A DNA stretch of 6,601 bases, from the NCBI GenBank assembly GCA_955652625.1, contig CATPBM010000161.1:1-6601 (forward strand). The letters run 5' to 3'. The first letter of the stretch is position 1. Every line of letters begins with the position of its first letter. The stretch comes from an uncultured Steroidobacteraceae bacterium. Lineage in GTDB: Bacteria > Pseudomonadota > Gammaproteobacteria > Steroidobacterales > Steroidobacteraceae. Position numbers and translations under genes: made by a program. Shown here in pieces: positions 1 through 6,531 of this stretch. The notes below the pieces were generated by a model. It was not told the DNA's origin, made no database searches, and saw only the letters and a list, made by a program, of their open reading frames with translations.

Positions 1-404
1 CCCTGCTACCGCCGCCGGAGCGGCGCGGCCTGACCTTCATCGACCCGCCTTACGAGGAAACCCGCGAGGATTTCGCGCGCCTCACCGCGGCGCTCGCGGA
101 AGCGCTGCGCCGCTTTCCGACCGGTGTATTCGCCGCCTGGTATCCGATAAAGGAGCAGCGCAGCAGCGCCGCCTGGCTTGCCGGTTGCGCGCGCACGCTC
201 ACCGCGCCCGCCCTGGTGAGCGAGTTGTGGCTGTATCCGCGCGACTCGCGCGTGGGGCTGAACGGCTCAGGCCTGCTGATCGTCAATCCGCCGTGGCTCG
301 TGCGCGAGCGCATGCAGGTGTGGCTGCCGGCGCTCGAGGCGTGTCTGGCGCCGGGCGCCAGTGCAGGCACGGCGGTGCGGATGCTGTCAGAATCCCCGGC
401 ATGA
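1..404 (+). CDS. rlmJ: 23S rRNA (adenine(2030)-N6)-methyltransferase RlmJ, 3' part
   Basis: This is the C-terminal part of RlmJ, which uses S-adenosylmethionine to methylate N6 of A2030 in 23S rRNA. The 5' end lies outside the window; the reading frame enters at base 3 and gives 133 residues before TGA at 402-404. The visible part starts with LLPPPERRGL, then FIDPPY (bases 36-53), whose DPPY is the catalytic motif IV of N6-adenine methyltransferases. The C-terminal blocks WYPIK, SGLLIVNPPW and the VRM near the end match my memory of the E. coli protein (about 280 residues), where DPPY lies near residue 164, so roughly the first 150 residues are missing. The stop overlaps the aroE start by 4 bases, which suggests an rlmJ-aroE transcript with coupled translation. 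Family assignment is confident; specificity for A2030 is taken from the family. Confidence 0.93.
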   Translation, partial: LLPPPERRGLTFIDPPYEETREDFARLTAALAEALRRFPTGVFAAWYPIKEQRSSAAWLAGCARTLTAPALVSELWLYPRDSRVGLNGSGLLIVNPPWLVRERMQVWLPALEACLAPGASAGTAVRMLSESPA

Positions 405-1228
405 GCAGTGCCCTCGACCGCTACGGCGTCGTCGGCCATCCGGTAAGTCACAGCCTGTCGCCGTTCATCCACGGCATGTTCGCGCGCGAGACGGCCCAGG
501 CGATGAGCTACCAGCCCTACGACGTGATGCCGGCGGATTTCGCCGCGCACGTGCGTGAGTTCTTCCGGCACGGGGGACGCGGACTGAACGTCACCCTGCC
601 CCACAAGATCGCCGCGGTGCATGTTGCGGACGAGCTCACCGGGCGCGCCGCGCAGGCCGCGGCGGTCAACACCCTTGCGCTCGAGGACGGGCACATCCTC
701 GGCGACAACACCGACGGCGCCGGGCTGGTGCGCGACCTGTGCGAAAACGCGGGCGTGGTCATCACCGATCGCCGCGTGCTCATCGTGGGCGCAGGCGGCG
801 CGACGCGCGGGATCCTGGCTCCGCTGCTCAACCTGCGGCCCGCGGCGCTGGTGATCGCCAACCGCACTCCCGAGCGCGCCGCGGCCCTGGCAGCGGCATT
901 CGCCGATCTTGGCAGCCCTAAGGGAGTCGGCTTCGCGGACCTCGAACAGTTGCCCTACGACCTCATCATCAACGCGACCTCCGCCAGTCTCTCCGGGGAC
1001 ATCCCGCCGATCCCGCAGAGTGCGATCGGCGCCCAGACGGTGTGCTACGACCTGGCGTACGGCCGCTCCGCGAGCGCCTTTGTGCAGTGGGCGACGCGCG
1101 CCGGCTGCGCGCGCGCCATGCAGGGCCTGGGGATGCTGGTGGAGCAGGCGGCGGAATCCTTTCGCCTCTGGCGCGGCGTGCGTCCCGCGACGACGCAGGT
1201 GCTGGCGGCACTCGCCGCGCGCGCTTAA
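401..1228 (+). CDS. aroE: Shikimate dehydrogenase (NADP+)
   Basis: AroE reversibly reduces 3-dehydroshikimate to shikimate with NADPH, the fourth step of the chorismate pathway, in the cytosol. The product has 275 residues, normal for the family. Visible motifs: the shikimate-binding GHPVSHSLSP (12-21), NVTLPHK (63-69) with the catalytic lysine K69, N90 in AVNT, GDNTDG (101-106) with the catalytic aspartate D105, the Rossmann loop GAGGA (130-134), NRT (154-156), whose arginine favours the NADP phosphate, and QGLGMLVEQ (241-249) near the C terminus. The start is the ATG inside the ATGA overlap with rlmJ. The frame stays open upstream, but the first conserved segment begins right after this ATG. 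I see no clear Shine-Dalgarno site, consistent with coupling to rlmJ. It ends 5 bases before the stop of the convergent gor. The full motif set argues for true AroE rather than the YdiB or quinate paralogues. Confidence 0.96.
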   Translation: MSSALDRYGVVGHPVSHSLSPFIHGMFARETAQAMSYQPYDVMPADFAAHVREFFRHGGRGLNVTLPHKIAAVHVADELTGRAAQAAAVNTLALEDGHILGDNTDGAGLVRDLCENAGVVITDRRVLIVGAGGATRGILAPLLNLRPAALVIANRTPERAAALAAAFADLGSPKGVGFADLEQLPYDLIINATSASLSGDIPPIPQSAIGAQTVCYDLAYGRSASAFVQWATRAGCARAMQGLGMLVEQAAESFRLWRGVRPATTQVLAALAARA

Positions 1229-1233
1229 GTGGG

Positions 1234-2586
1234 TCAGCGCATGGTCACAACCTCTTCCGCGGAGGTTGGGTGAATGGCCACCGTGTCGTCGAAATCCTTC
1301 TTGGTGGCGCCCATGCGCACCGCCACCGCGAACCCCTGCAGCATCTCATCTGCCCCCTGGCCGACGACGTGCAGGCCGACGATGCGCTGCTCGGGCCCGG
1401 CGGTGACGAGCTTCATCTCGCTGCGCGGTTTGCCCGTCGTCAGCGCATGGTAGAGGGGCACGAAGCTGGAGCGGAACACCGTGACGTTGCCCGCGCCGTA
1501 GCGCTGACGCGCCGCCTTTTCCGACAGCCCGACGGTGCCCATCGGGGGACGCCCGAAAATCACCGTCGGGATGTTCTCGTAGTCGAGATGCCGCCCGCTC
1601 TCACCGCCAAACAACCGGTCGCACAGACGCCGGCCGGCCGCGATCGCCACCGGGGTCAGCTGCGCGCGTCCGGACACGTCCCCGATGGCATAGATCCCCG
1701 GTACGTTGCTCACCTGATAGCTGTCGTTGCATATGAAGCCCTGGACGTCCAGCCCCACCCCCGCCTTGGGAAGGGCGAGGTCATCGACAGCCGCGGCGCG
1801 GCCCACCGCCCACAGCACGCAATCAAAGGGACCCAGGCGCCGCCCGTCGGCGACCATGAGCTCGAGCGCGCCGCGGCCCGCGCGCGTCAGTGCGGAAGGG
1901 GGAGCGTGCATGACGATATCCACCCCTTCCTCGCGCAACCTGGCGAGCGCCACCTCACCGAGCATGTCATCGAAGGTCTTGAGCGCCGTCTCGCCGCGCA
2001 GCACTAGAGTGGTGTCCGCGCCGACGCCGGCGAAAATGCCCGCAAGCTCGAGCGCGATGTAGCTGCTGCCCACGACCGCGGCCCGCTGCGGGCGTGCGCC
2101 GAGCTCGAAGAAACCGTCGGATGTGATGCCGAGCTCCGCCCCCGGGATCAACGGCAGTCGCGGCGTGCCGCCGGTGGCGATGATGATGTGATCGGCGCTG
2201 AGCAGCCGTCCTGCGGCGCTCACGGTGCGCGCATCGACGAAGCTGGCGCGGGCAAGGACCAGCTCGATGTCGCGCTTGGCGAGGTTTGCGGCGTAGAGGC
2301 TGTTCAGCCGTGCGATGTAGGTGTCGCGCCGCTCCTTGAGCAGCGGCCAGTCATGATCTTGTGTCTCGACCCGGAACCCGTAGTCGGGGGCGTCGTGCAG
2401 CGCGCCGCCGAGGTCCGCGGCGTTCCACATGATCTTCTTGGGGATGCAGCCAACGTTGACGCAAGTCCCGCCCAGGCGACCGGATTCCACCAATATCGTC
2501 CGGGCACCGTGTTCCGCCGCGCGTTGTGCGGCGGCAAGTCCGCCACTGCCGCCGCCGATCACCACCAAGTCGAATTTCTCGGCCAT
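1234..2586 (-). CDS. gor: Glutathione-disulfide reductase (NADPH, FAD)
   Basis: Gor reduces glutathione disulfide to two GSH with NADPH, keeping the cytosolic thiol pool reduced. The 450-residue product has the length of E. coli Gor and the full class I flavoprotein disulfide reductase layout: FAD loop GGGSGG (11-16), redox disulfide in [13 protein letters not shown] (C42, C47), ATGG (137-140), NADPH-domain motif GSSYIALE (173-180), second FAD motif YAIGD (299-303), and the dimer-interface HPTSAEE with the catalytic base H439 and E444. The ending VVTMR resembles E. coli Gor. I chose the ATG at 2586 because GGAGG sits 4 bases upstream and the FAD domain starts there; an in-frame ATG 30 bases further up has no such site and overlaps a -10-like element. 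Odd points: Ser replaces the second Gly of the usual GxGYIA loop, and of the two NADPH-phosphate arginines R197 is kept while the second is K203. Mercuric reductase and dihydrolipoamide dehydrogenase are less likely given the glutathione-reductase-type active site and C terminus. Confidence 0.95.
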   Translation of the reverse strand: MAEKFDLVVIGGGSGGLAAAQRAAEHGARTILVESGRLGGTCVNVGCIPKKIMWNAADLGGALHDAPDYGFRVETQDHDWPLLKERRDTYIARLNSLYAANLAKRDIELVLARASFVDARTVSAAGRLLSADHIIIATGGTPRLPLIPGAELGITSDGFFELGARPQRAAVVGSSYIALELAGIFAGVGADTTLVLRGETALKTFDDMLGEVALARLREEGVDIVMHAPPSALTRAGRGALELMVADGRRLGPFDCVLWAVGRAAAVDDLALPKAGVGLDVQGFICNDSYQVSNVPGIYAIGDVSGRAQLTPVAIAAGRRLCDRLFGGESGRHLDYENIPTVIFGRPPMGTVGLSEKAARQRYGAGNVTVFRSSFVPLYHALTTGKPRSEMKLVTAGPEQRIVGLHVVGQGADEMLQGFAVAVRMGATKKDFDDTVAIHPTSAEEVVTMR

Positions 2587-2590
2587 GAAG

Positions 2591-2595
2591 CCTCC
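2591..2595 (-). promoter_or_regulatory. Ribosome binding site of gor
   Basis: Read on the minus strand, GGAGG is followed by four bases (CTTC) and then the ATG at 2586. It decides the start: the alternative in-frame ATG at 2616 has no purine-rich site before it. The spacing is slightly short but workable. Confidence 0.7.
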
Positions 2596-2616
2596 GCAAC
2601 CGATGCGCCGCGCCAT

Positions 2617-2622
2617 GTTATA
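2617..2622 (-). promoter_or_regulatory. Candidate -10 element for gor
   Basis: On the minus strand the hexamer is TATAAC, 5 of 6 matches to TATAAT, in an otherwise GC-rich spacer. Transcription from it would start near 2610, leaving a leader of about 25 bases that contains the gor ribosome binding site. A -35 is not convincing: TTGGAA at 2643-2648 matches TTGACA at 4 of 6 positions, but the spacer of 20 is too long. I see no recognisable OxyR-type site, although gor is OxyR-regulated in E. coli. Confidence 0.35.
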
Positions 2623-2648
2623 TGAGGACGGGAGCCGGCATCTTCCAA

Positions 2649-2666
2649 GGCGCTACAATGGGCGCC
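2649..2666 (+). promoter_or_regulatory. Candidate opdA -10 (TACAAT) inside a short inverted repeat
   Basis: TACAAT at 2654-2659 matches the -10 consensus at 5 of 6 positions and would start transcription near 2666, about 20 bases before the opdA ATG. It sits in the 8-base spacer of a perfect 5-bp inverted repeat, GGCGC (2649-2653) and GCGCC (2662-2666), which could be an operator or chance in GC-rich DNA. No good -35 is visible at the right distance, and I see no sigma-32-type promoter although prlC is heat-inducible in E. coli. Confidence 0.3.
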
Positions 2667-2687
2667 GCTCAACGGGACGGGAATTGC

Positions 2688-4724
2688 ATGGGAAACCCCC
2701 TACTTGGCCAGGAACCGCTGCCGCAGTTCATGCAGATCCGTCCCGAGCACGTCGAGCTGGCGGTGCGCGAGCTGCTGACGGCGAACCGGGCGCGCATCGG
2801 GGAGCTTGCGAGCCAGGCGCGTCCCACCTTCGCGAACGTGGTCGAGCCCCTCGAGGAGCTGCACCACCGCATCTCGCGCACCTGGTCGCCGGTCAGCCAC
2901 CTCAATGCGGTGCTGAACTCCGACGCGCTGCGCGCCGGTTACAACGCCTGCCTGCCGCTGCTTTCCGCCTACCAGACCGACCTCGCCCAGAGCGAGCCGC
3001 TGTTCCGCGCCTATCGCACCATCGCCGAACAGGAGGGAGCCGCGCTCGCGCCCGTGCAGCGGTCGGTGATCGAGCACGCGGTGCGCGATTTTCGCCTCGC
3101 CGGTGTGGGGCTGCCCGCGGAGCGCAAGCAGCGCTTCAAGACCGCGATGCTGGAGCTCACGCAGCTGCAGGCGAAATTCGAGGAGAACGTGCTGGATGTC
3201 ACCAACAGCTGGACGCGGCACGTCAGCGACGCCCACGAGCTCGCCGGCCTCAACGACATGCTCATCGAGCAGGCGCGGCGCCGCGCGCAGGAGCGGGGAC
3301 TGTCGGGCTGGCTGCTGTCGCTCGATCAGCCCACCTACGTCGCGGTGGTTACTGATGCCGAGTCCGCCACCCTGCGGCGCGCGTTCTACGAGGCGTGGAC
3401 CACGCGCGCCTCGGACCAGGGTCCGGCCGCGGGCCGCTGGGACAACACCCCGGTGATGGAGGAGATCCTCAGGCGTCGCCACGAGGTGGCGCGGCTACTC
3501 GACTTCGGCAACTACGCACAATACGCGCTCGCAACGCGCATGGCGCACAGCGTCGGCGAGGTGCTCACGTTCCTGCACGAGCTCGCAGGGGCCGCGCGCG
3601 CCGCCGCGCAGGCGGAGTTCGCGGAACTTGAGTCCTTCGCCGGCCGCAAGCTCGCCGCCTGGGATGTCGGCTTCTACGCCGAGCGGCTGCAATGTGAGCG
3701 CTTCTCGGTATCGCAGGAGGAATTGCGCCCCTACTTCCCGCTGCCGCGCGTGCTCGGCGGCCTGTTCGAGGTCGCCGAACGGCTGTTTGGCGTGGCGATA
3801 CGCGAGCGCACGGGCGCGCCGGTGTGGCATCCGGACGCACGGCTGTTCGACCTCACCGCCGCCAGCGGTGAGGCCGTCGGCAGCTTCTACCTGGACGCCT
3901 ATGCGCGTCCCCACAAGCGCAACGGCGCGTGGATGGACGAGTGCGTGGGTCGCAAGCACCTGCCGAGCGGCGCCGCGCTGCCAGTCGCCTACCTGGTGTG
4001 CAACTTCCTGCCCCCCGCCGCAGGAAGGCCGGCGCTCCTCACGCACGATGACGTGCTCACCCTGTTCCACGAGTTTGGCCACGGCCTGCATCACCTGCTG
4101 ACGCGGGTCGACTACCCGAGCATCGCGGGCATCAACGGCGTGGCCTGGGACGCAGTGGAGCTGCCGAGCCAGTTCCTGGAAAACTACGCCTGGCACCCGC
4201 AAGTCCTGCAGCATATTTCCGGGCATGTCGACAGCGGCGCGCCGCTGCCGGCCGACAAGCAGGCGCGCCTGATCGCCACGCGCAGCTTTCACGCTGGCCT
4301 GTCGATGATGCGGCAGCTGGAGTTCGCGCTGTTCGATTTCCGGCTGCATACCGAATACGCGCCCGAACGCGGCGCTCGCGTGCTCGAGGTGCTGCGCGAA
4401 GTCAGGAGCGAGGTCGCGGTGGTGCCGGTGCCGGAGTGGAACCGCTTCCCCAACAGCTTCGGACACATCTTCGCCGGCGGCTACGCGGCGGGCTACTACA
4501 GTTACAAGTGGGCGGAAGTGCTCGCCGCGGATGCGTTCGGGGCCTTCGAGGAGAGCGGGGTGTTCGATCGGCCCACCGCGCGCCGCTTCCTCGACGCCAT
4601 CTTGAGCCGCGGCGGCAGCCGCGACGCGCTCGAGGCGTTCATCGAGTTCCGCGGTCGCCGCCCGGATGTGCGCGCATTGCTCAAGCAGCATGGCATGGAC
4701 GCCGCGCACGGGCGCGCCGCATGA
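2688..4724 (+). CDS. prlC: Oligopeptidase A, M3-family zinc metallopeptidase
   Basis: OpdA (PrlC) is a cytosolic zinc endopeptidase that cuts short peptides, including signal-peptide fragments and products of larger proteases. The 678-residue length matches E. coli OpdA (680). The zinc site is HEFGH (461-465) with catalytic E462 and ligands H461 and H465; E491, in VELPSQFLEN, is the expected third ligand. The substrate-binding tyrosine block lies at H593, Y599, Y603 and Y606 in HIFAGGYAAGYYSYKW. Other family blocks are SPVSHLNAVLNS, STRASDQGP-like TRASDQGPAAGRWDN, and ILSRGGSRD near the end. I chose the ATG at 2688 because MGNPLLGQEPLP aligns with the E. coli N terminus MTNPLL and a weak GGGA lies 5 bases upstream; in-frame ATGs at 2622 and 2658 would add an unconserved extension. 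It is transcribed divergently from gor and overlaps the next gene by 4 bases. Dcp and thimet-type relatives are less likely given the N terminus and near-full-length similarity. Confidence 0.96.
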   Translation: MGNPLLGQEPLPQFMQIRPEHVELAVRELLTANRARIGELASQARPTFANVVEPLEELHHRISRTWSPVSHLNAVLNSDALRAGYNACLPLLSAYQTDLAQSEPLFRAYRTIAEQEGAALAPVQRSVIEHAVRDFRLAGVGLPAERKQRFKTAMLELTQLQAKFEENVLDVTNSWTRHVSDAHELAGLNDMLIEQARRRAQERGLSGWLLSLDQPTYVAVVTDAESATLRRAFYEAWTTRASDQGPAAGRWDNTPVMEEILRRRHEVARLLDFGNYAQYALATRMAHSVGEVLTFLHELAGAARAAAQAEFAELESFAGRKLAAWDVGFYAERLQCERFSVSQEELRPYFPLPRVLGGLFEVAERLFGVAIRERTGAPVWHPDARLFDLTAASGEAVGSFYLDAYARPHKRNGAWMDECVGRKHLPSGAALPVAYLVCNFLPPAAGRPALLTHDDVLTLFHEFGHGLHHLLTRVDYPSIAGINGVAWDAVELPSQFLENYAWHPQVLQHISGHVDSGAPLPADKQARLIATRSFHAGLSMMRQLEFALFDFRLHTEYAPERGARVLEVLREVRSEVAVVPVPEWNRFPNSFGHIFAGGYAAGYYSYKWAEVLAADAFGAFEESGVFDRPTARRFLDAILSRGGSRDALEAFIEFRGRRPDVRALLKQHGMDAAHGRAA

Positions 4725-5341
4725 CGCGGCGGCCGACGGCACGGCCGCTGGCGGGCGCGGTGCCGCTCCTGGCGTGGCTCGCGGCAGTGCCCGCGGTGCG
4801 CGCGGAGACGCTGTACGTGGTCGAGCAGGTGGTCGTCAACGTGAACAGCGCCCCCGATGCGAGCGGCGAGCGCATCGCCACCGTTAAGAGCGGCGAGTCG
4901 CTGGAGATGCTCGAGCGCGCAGGCGACCAAGTCCACGTGCGCCTGGGGAACGGCAAAGACGGCTGGGTCCGCTCCGGTTATGTGTCGGCCGATGAGCCCT
5001 TGCGGGTGCGGCTCGCACAGCGCGACGCGGACGTGGCGCGGCTGCGGGACGAGCTCACCCGCCTGCAGTCGCAGCTGCGAACGGCACGCCCGGCAGCCGC
5101 CGACGCCCGCGTTGCCGCGGTGCCCTCATTGGCCCCGGCCCCCGGCGTGGCGCCGCCGGCGGAAGACCCCGCAAACCCACAGCGCGCGCTCTTCAGCGGG
5201 GCCCCGGACGAGAGGCCGCCGCACGTGTGGCGCTGGGTGCTCGGCTCGGCGTTCGCCGCGCTGTGCATTGGATTCGCCCTGGGCGCACTGACTCTCGACC
5301 GGCACATCCGCCGCAAGTACGGCGGGCTGCGGATCTATTAG
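4721..5341 (+). CDS. Exported SH3-domain protein with C-terminal membrane anchor (TIGR04211 / YgiM type)
   Basis: The 206-residue product has the build of the YgiM-like SH3/anchor family. In order: a signal peptide (arginine-rich start, hydrophobic core about 10-25, likely cleavage after VRA at 28); a bacterial SH3 domain (about 30-90) with VNVNSAPDASGERIATVKSG (39-58) and GWVRSGYV (81-88); a charged heptad-like helix (about 93-122, LRVRLAQRDADVARLRDELT), probably a coiled coil; a Pro/Ala-rich linker (about 123-168); one membrane helix (about 171-192); and a short basic tail ending GGLRIY. So the SH3 domain should face the periplasm, tethered to the inner membrane. The molecular role is unknown; binding to cell-wall peptides is a guess from SH3b domains in general. 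E. coli YgiM is also 206 residues. The ATG lies in the ATGA overlap with the opdA stop, and no Shine-Dalgarno site is visible, so translation is probably coupled. Family assignment is good by architecture; no gene symbol is safe. Confidence 0.85.
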   Translation: MTRRPTARPLAGAVPLLAWLAAVPAVRAETLYVVEQVVVNVNSAPDASGERIATVKSGESLEMLERAGDQVHVRLGNGKDGWVRSGYVSADEPLRVRLAQRDADVARLRDELTRLQSQLRTARPAAADARVAAVPSLAPAPGVAPPAEDPANPQRALFSGAPDERPPHVWRWVLGSAFAALCIGFALGALTLDRHIRRKYGGLRIY

Positions 5342-5385
5342 AGTGTGCGCCGCATCGCGGCATAACCCGCCGGGAAGTGCCTAGA

Positions 5386-5413
5386 CTGCCCGCCAAACTA
5401 AGCGAGCGGGCAG
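5386..5413 (+). terminator. Strong GC-rich hairpin after the opdA/SH3 operon
   Basis: CTGCCCGC (5386-5393) and GCGGGCAG (5406-5413) form a perfect 8-bp stem with a 12-base loop, starting 45 bases after the SH3 gene stop. No T-run follows, so it is not a classic intrinsic terminator. It may stabilise the 3' end, assist a Rho-dependent stop, or act as an operator or leader structure for the HD gene that begins 45 bases downstream. The structure is plain in the sequence; its role is inferred. Confidence 0.4.
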
Positions 5414-5457
5414 GCCGGGGATGGGCCACAATGCGCAGGCGCAAATTACATAATGCA

Positions 5458-6465
5458 ATGAACAACAGTACCCGGCGCAGCGACTTTGACGTTACCAACA
5501 GCGTCCAGGTGAGCTCGCCGCAGGCAGTGCTCGCCGCCGTCGAAGCGCTCTTCCGCCCGACATGGCCGGGGCTGTCGCTTGATCCCCTGGCCCGTGCCTT
5601 CAGCCACTTCGAACGCCTGTTCGCCGGCGAGGTGCCCGGATGGCATGGCGTGGACACGGTGTACCACGATCGCCAGCACACCCTCGACATAACACTGGCT
5701 CTGGCGCGCCTGCTCGTCGGTTACGAGCGCCAGCACGACGAGGCCAGCCGCGTCGGCGGCACGCGCGCGGTCATTGGCCTGATCACCGGCCTGTTTCACG
5801 ACGTGGGCTACCTGCGCCGCGCGGAGGATCGTGGCTCGCGTAATGGCGCGGAGTTCACCCGCACGCATGTCTCGCGCGGCGCGCGCTTTCTCCAGGAGTA
5901 CCTGCCGGTGCTGGGCTTCGGCGCCTGGGTGCCGGTCGCGAGCGAGATCATCCACTTCACCGGCTACGAAGTGCCGTTCGGGCACATCGCGCAGAAGGTC
6001 ACCGATCCGCGTGATATCACGGTGGGGCATCTGCTCGGCACGGCCGACATGATCGCCCAGATGGCTGACCGCTGTTATCTCGAGAAATGCCGCGACCGGC
6101 TGTACGCGGAGTTCGTGCTCGGCGGCGTGGCGCTGGGTTTCAACGACGGCAACCCGCGGGTCAAGTACGCCTCGGGGCTCGATCTGCTGCGCCAGACGCC
6201 AGAGTTTGTGATGGACGTGCGCAGCAAGCGCCTGGACGGGGAGTTCCAGGGCGCCTACCGCTACCTAGAAATCCTCTACGGGGGGCGCAATCCGTACATG
6301 GAGGCCATCGAGCGCAACGTCGAGTTCCTGCGGCAGGTTCTGCGCAGCGAGAACTGGCAGCTGCTGCGGCGGCGGCCGCCGATATTCGCCGCCATCGCCG
6401 ACCCCATGGACACCATGCGCGGCCTCATGCTGGGACATATAAAGAGAGTCTGGTCCAGCTCGTAG
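5458..6465 (+). CDS. HD-superfamily metal-dependent hydrolase, substrate unknown
   Basis: A predicted soluble protein of 335 residues with no signal peptide or membrane helix. Its core carries HD-superfamily metal motifs: YHDRQHTLDI (69-78, H70 and H74), similar to the YHN..H..DV signature of cyclic-nucleotide phosphodiesterases; FHDVGYLR (113-120) with the HD pair H114-D115; H137 in THVSRGARFL; H166 in EIIHFTGYE; and D197 in LLGTADMIAQMADRCYLEKCRDRLY (the usual downstream aspartate). This suggests a phosphohydrolase or phosphodiesterase; the substrate cannot be read from the sequence. It is not a canonical HD-GYP protein. Start choice is uncertain: the ATG at 5458 has codon use like the rest of the gene but no Shine-Dalgarno site, while the in-frame ATG at 5431 adds nine codons with AT-rich third positions and has GGGG 10 bases upstream. 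The frame stays open further back across the preceding spacer and into the SH3 gene, which I read as chance. It appears to be a separate unit from the opdA operon. Confidence 0.8.
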   Translation: MNNSTRRSDFDVTNSVQVSSPQAVLAAVEALFRPTWPGLSLDPLARAFSHFERLFAGEVPGWHGVDTVYHDRQHTLDITLALARLLVGYERQHDEASRVGGTRAVIGLITGLFHDVGYLRRAEDRGSRNGAEFTRTHVSRGARFLQEYLPVLGFGAWVPVASEIIHFTGYEVPFGHIAQKVTDPRDITVGHLLGTADMIAQMADRCYLEKCRDRLYAEFVLGGVALGFNDGNPRVKYASGLDLLRQTPEFVMDVRSKRLDGEFQGAYRYLEILYGGRNPYMEAIERNVEFLRQVLRSENWQLLRRRPPIFAAIADPMDTMRGLMLGHIKRVWSSS

Positions 6466-6486
6466 CTTAGGCTTAGGTAGCCTTAG
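6466..6486. repeat. Three CTTAG copies just after the HD gene
   Basis: CTTAG occurs at 6466-6470, 6472-6476 and 6482-6486, starting at the base after the HD gene's TAG. Part of the block can also pair as AGGCT (6469-6473) with AGCCT (6479-6483) around a 5-base loop. The stem is short and no T-run follows, so a terminator call is not supported. Function unknown; it may be chance. Confidence 0.35.
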
Positions 6487-6508
6487 ATCCCGGGCCGCGG
6501 TTAATATG

Positions 6509-6531
6509 AATCCCCATATAATGAGGGGATT
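6509..6531. repeat. Inverted repeat AATCCCC / GGGGATT around a TATAAT
   Basis: AATCCCC (6509-6515) and GGGGATT (6525-6531) are perfect 7-bp arms around a 9-base spacer. The spacer contains TATAAT (6517-6522), an exact -10 consensus that is rare in such GC-rich DNA. It may be a promoter with an overlapping operator for a gene entering at the right edge, although no -35 is visible near 6494. Alternatively it is a weak terminator for the HD gene, with only two T after the stem's G-run. The repeat is seen directly; both roles are inference. Confidence 0.4.

Noticed and set aside
1042..2007. Plus-strand open frame of 321 codons running from aroE into the antisense of gor
   Set aside because: It overlaps two well-supported genes in other frames and has no domain signature, so it is a GC-driven shadow.
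2188..2625. Plus-strand open frame of 145 codons opposite the gor N terminus
   Set aside because: It covers the FAD and disulfide motifs of gor on the other strand and shows no independent coding evidence.
2700..3482. Minus-strand open frame of 260 codons opposite the opdA N-terminal half
   Set aside because: It is a mirror of a conserved gene, with low-complexity composition and no motif.
3495..4742. Minus-strand open frame of 415 codons antisense to opdA
   Set aside because: It lies opposite clear conserved M3 peptidase motifs, its translation is rich in Arg, Ala, Gly and His with no recognisable domain, and long antisense frames are common in GC-rich genes.
5227..5457. Longer N terminus for the HD protein, starting inside the SH3 gene
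   Set aside because: It would overlap the membrane-anchor coding region and read through the hairpin spacer. The extra residues are Arg-rich and unlike a domain.
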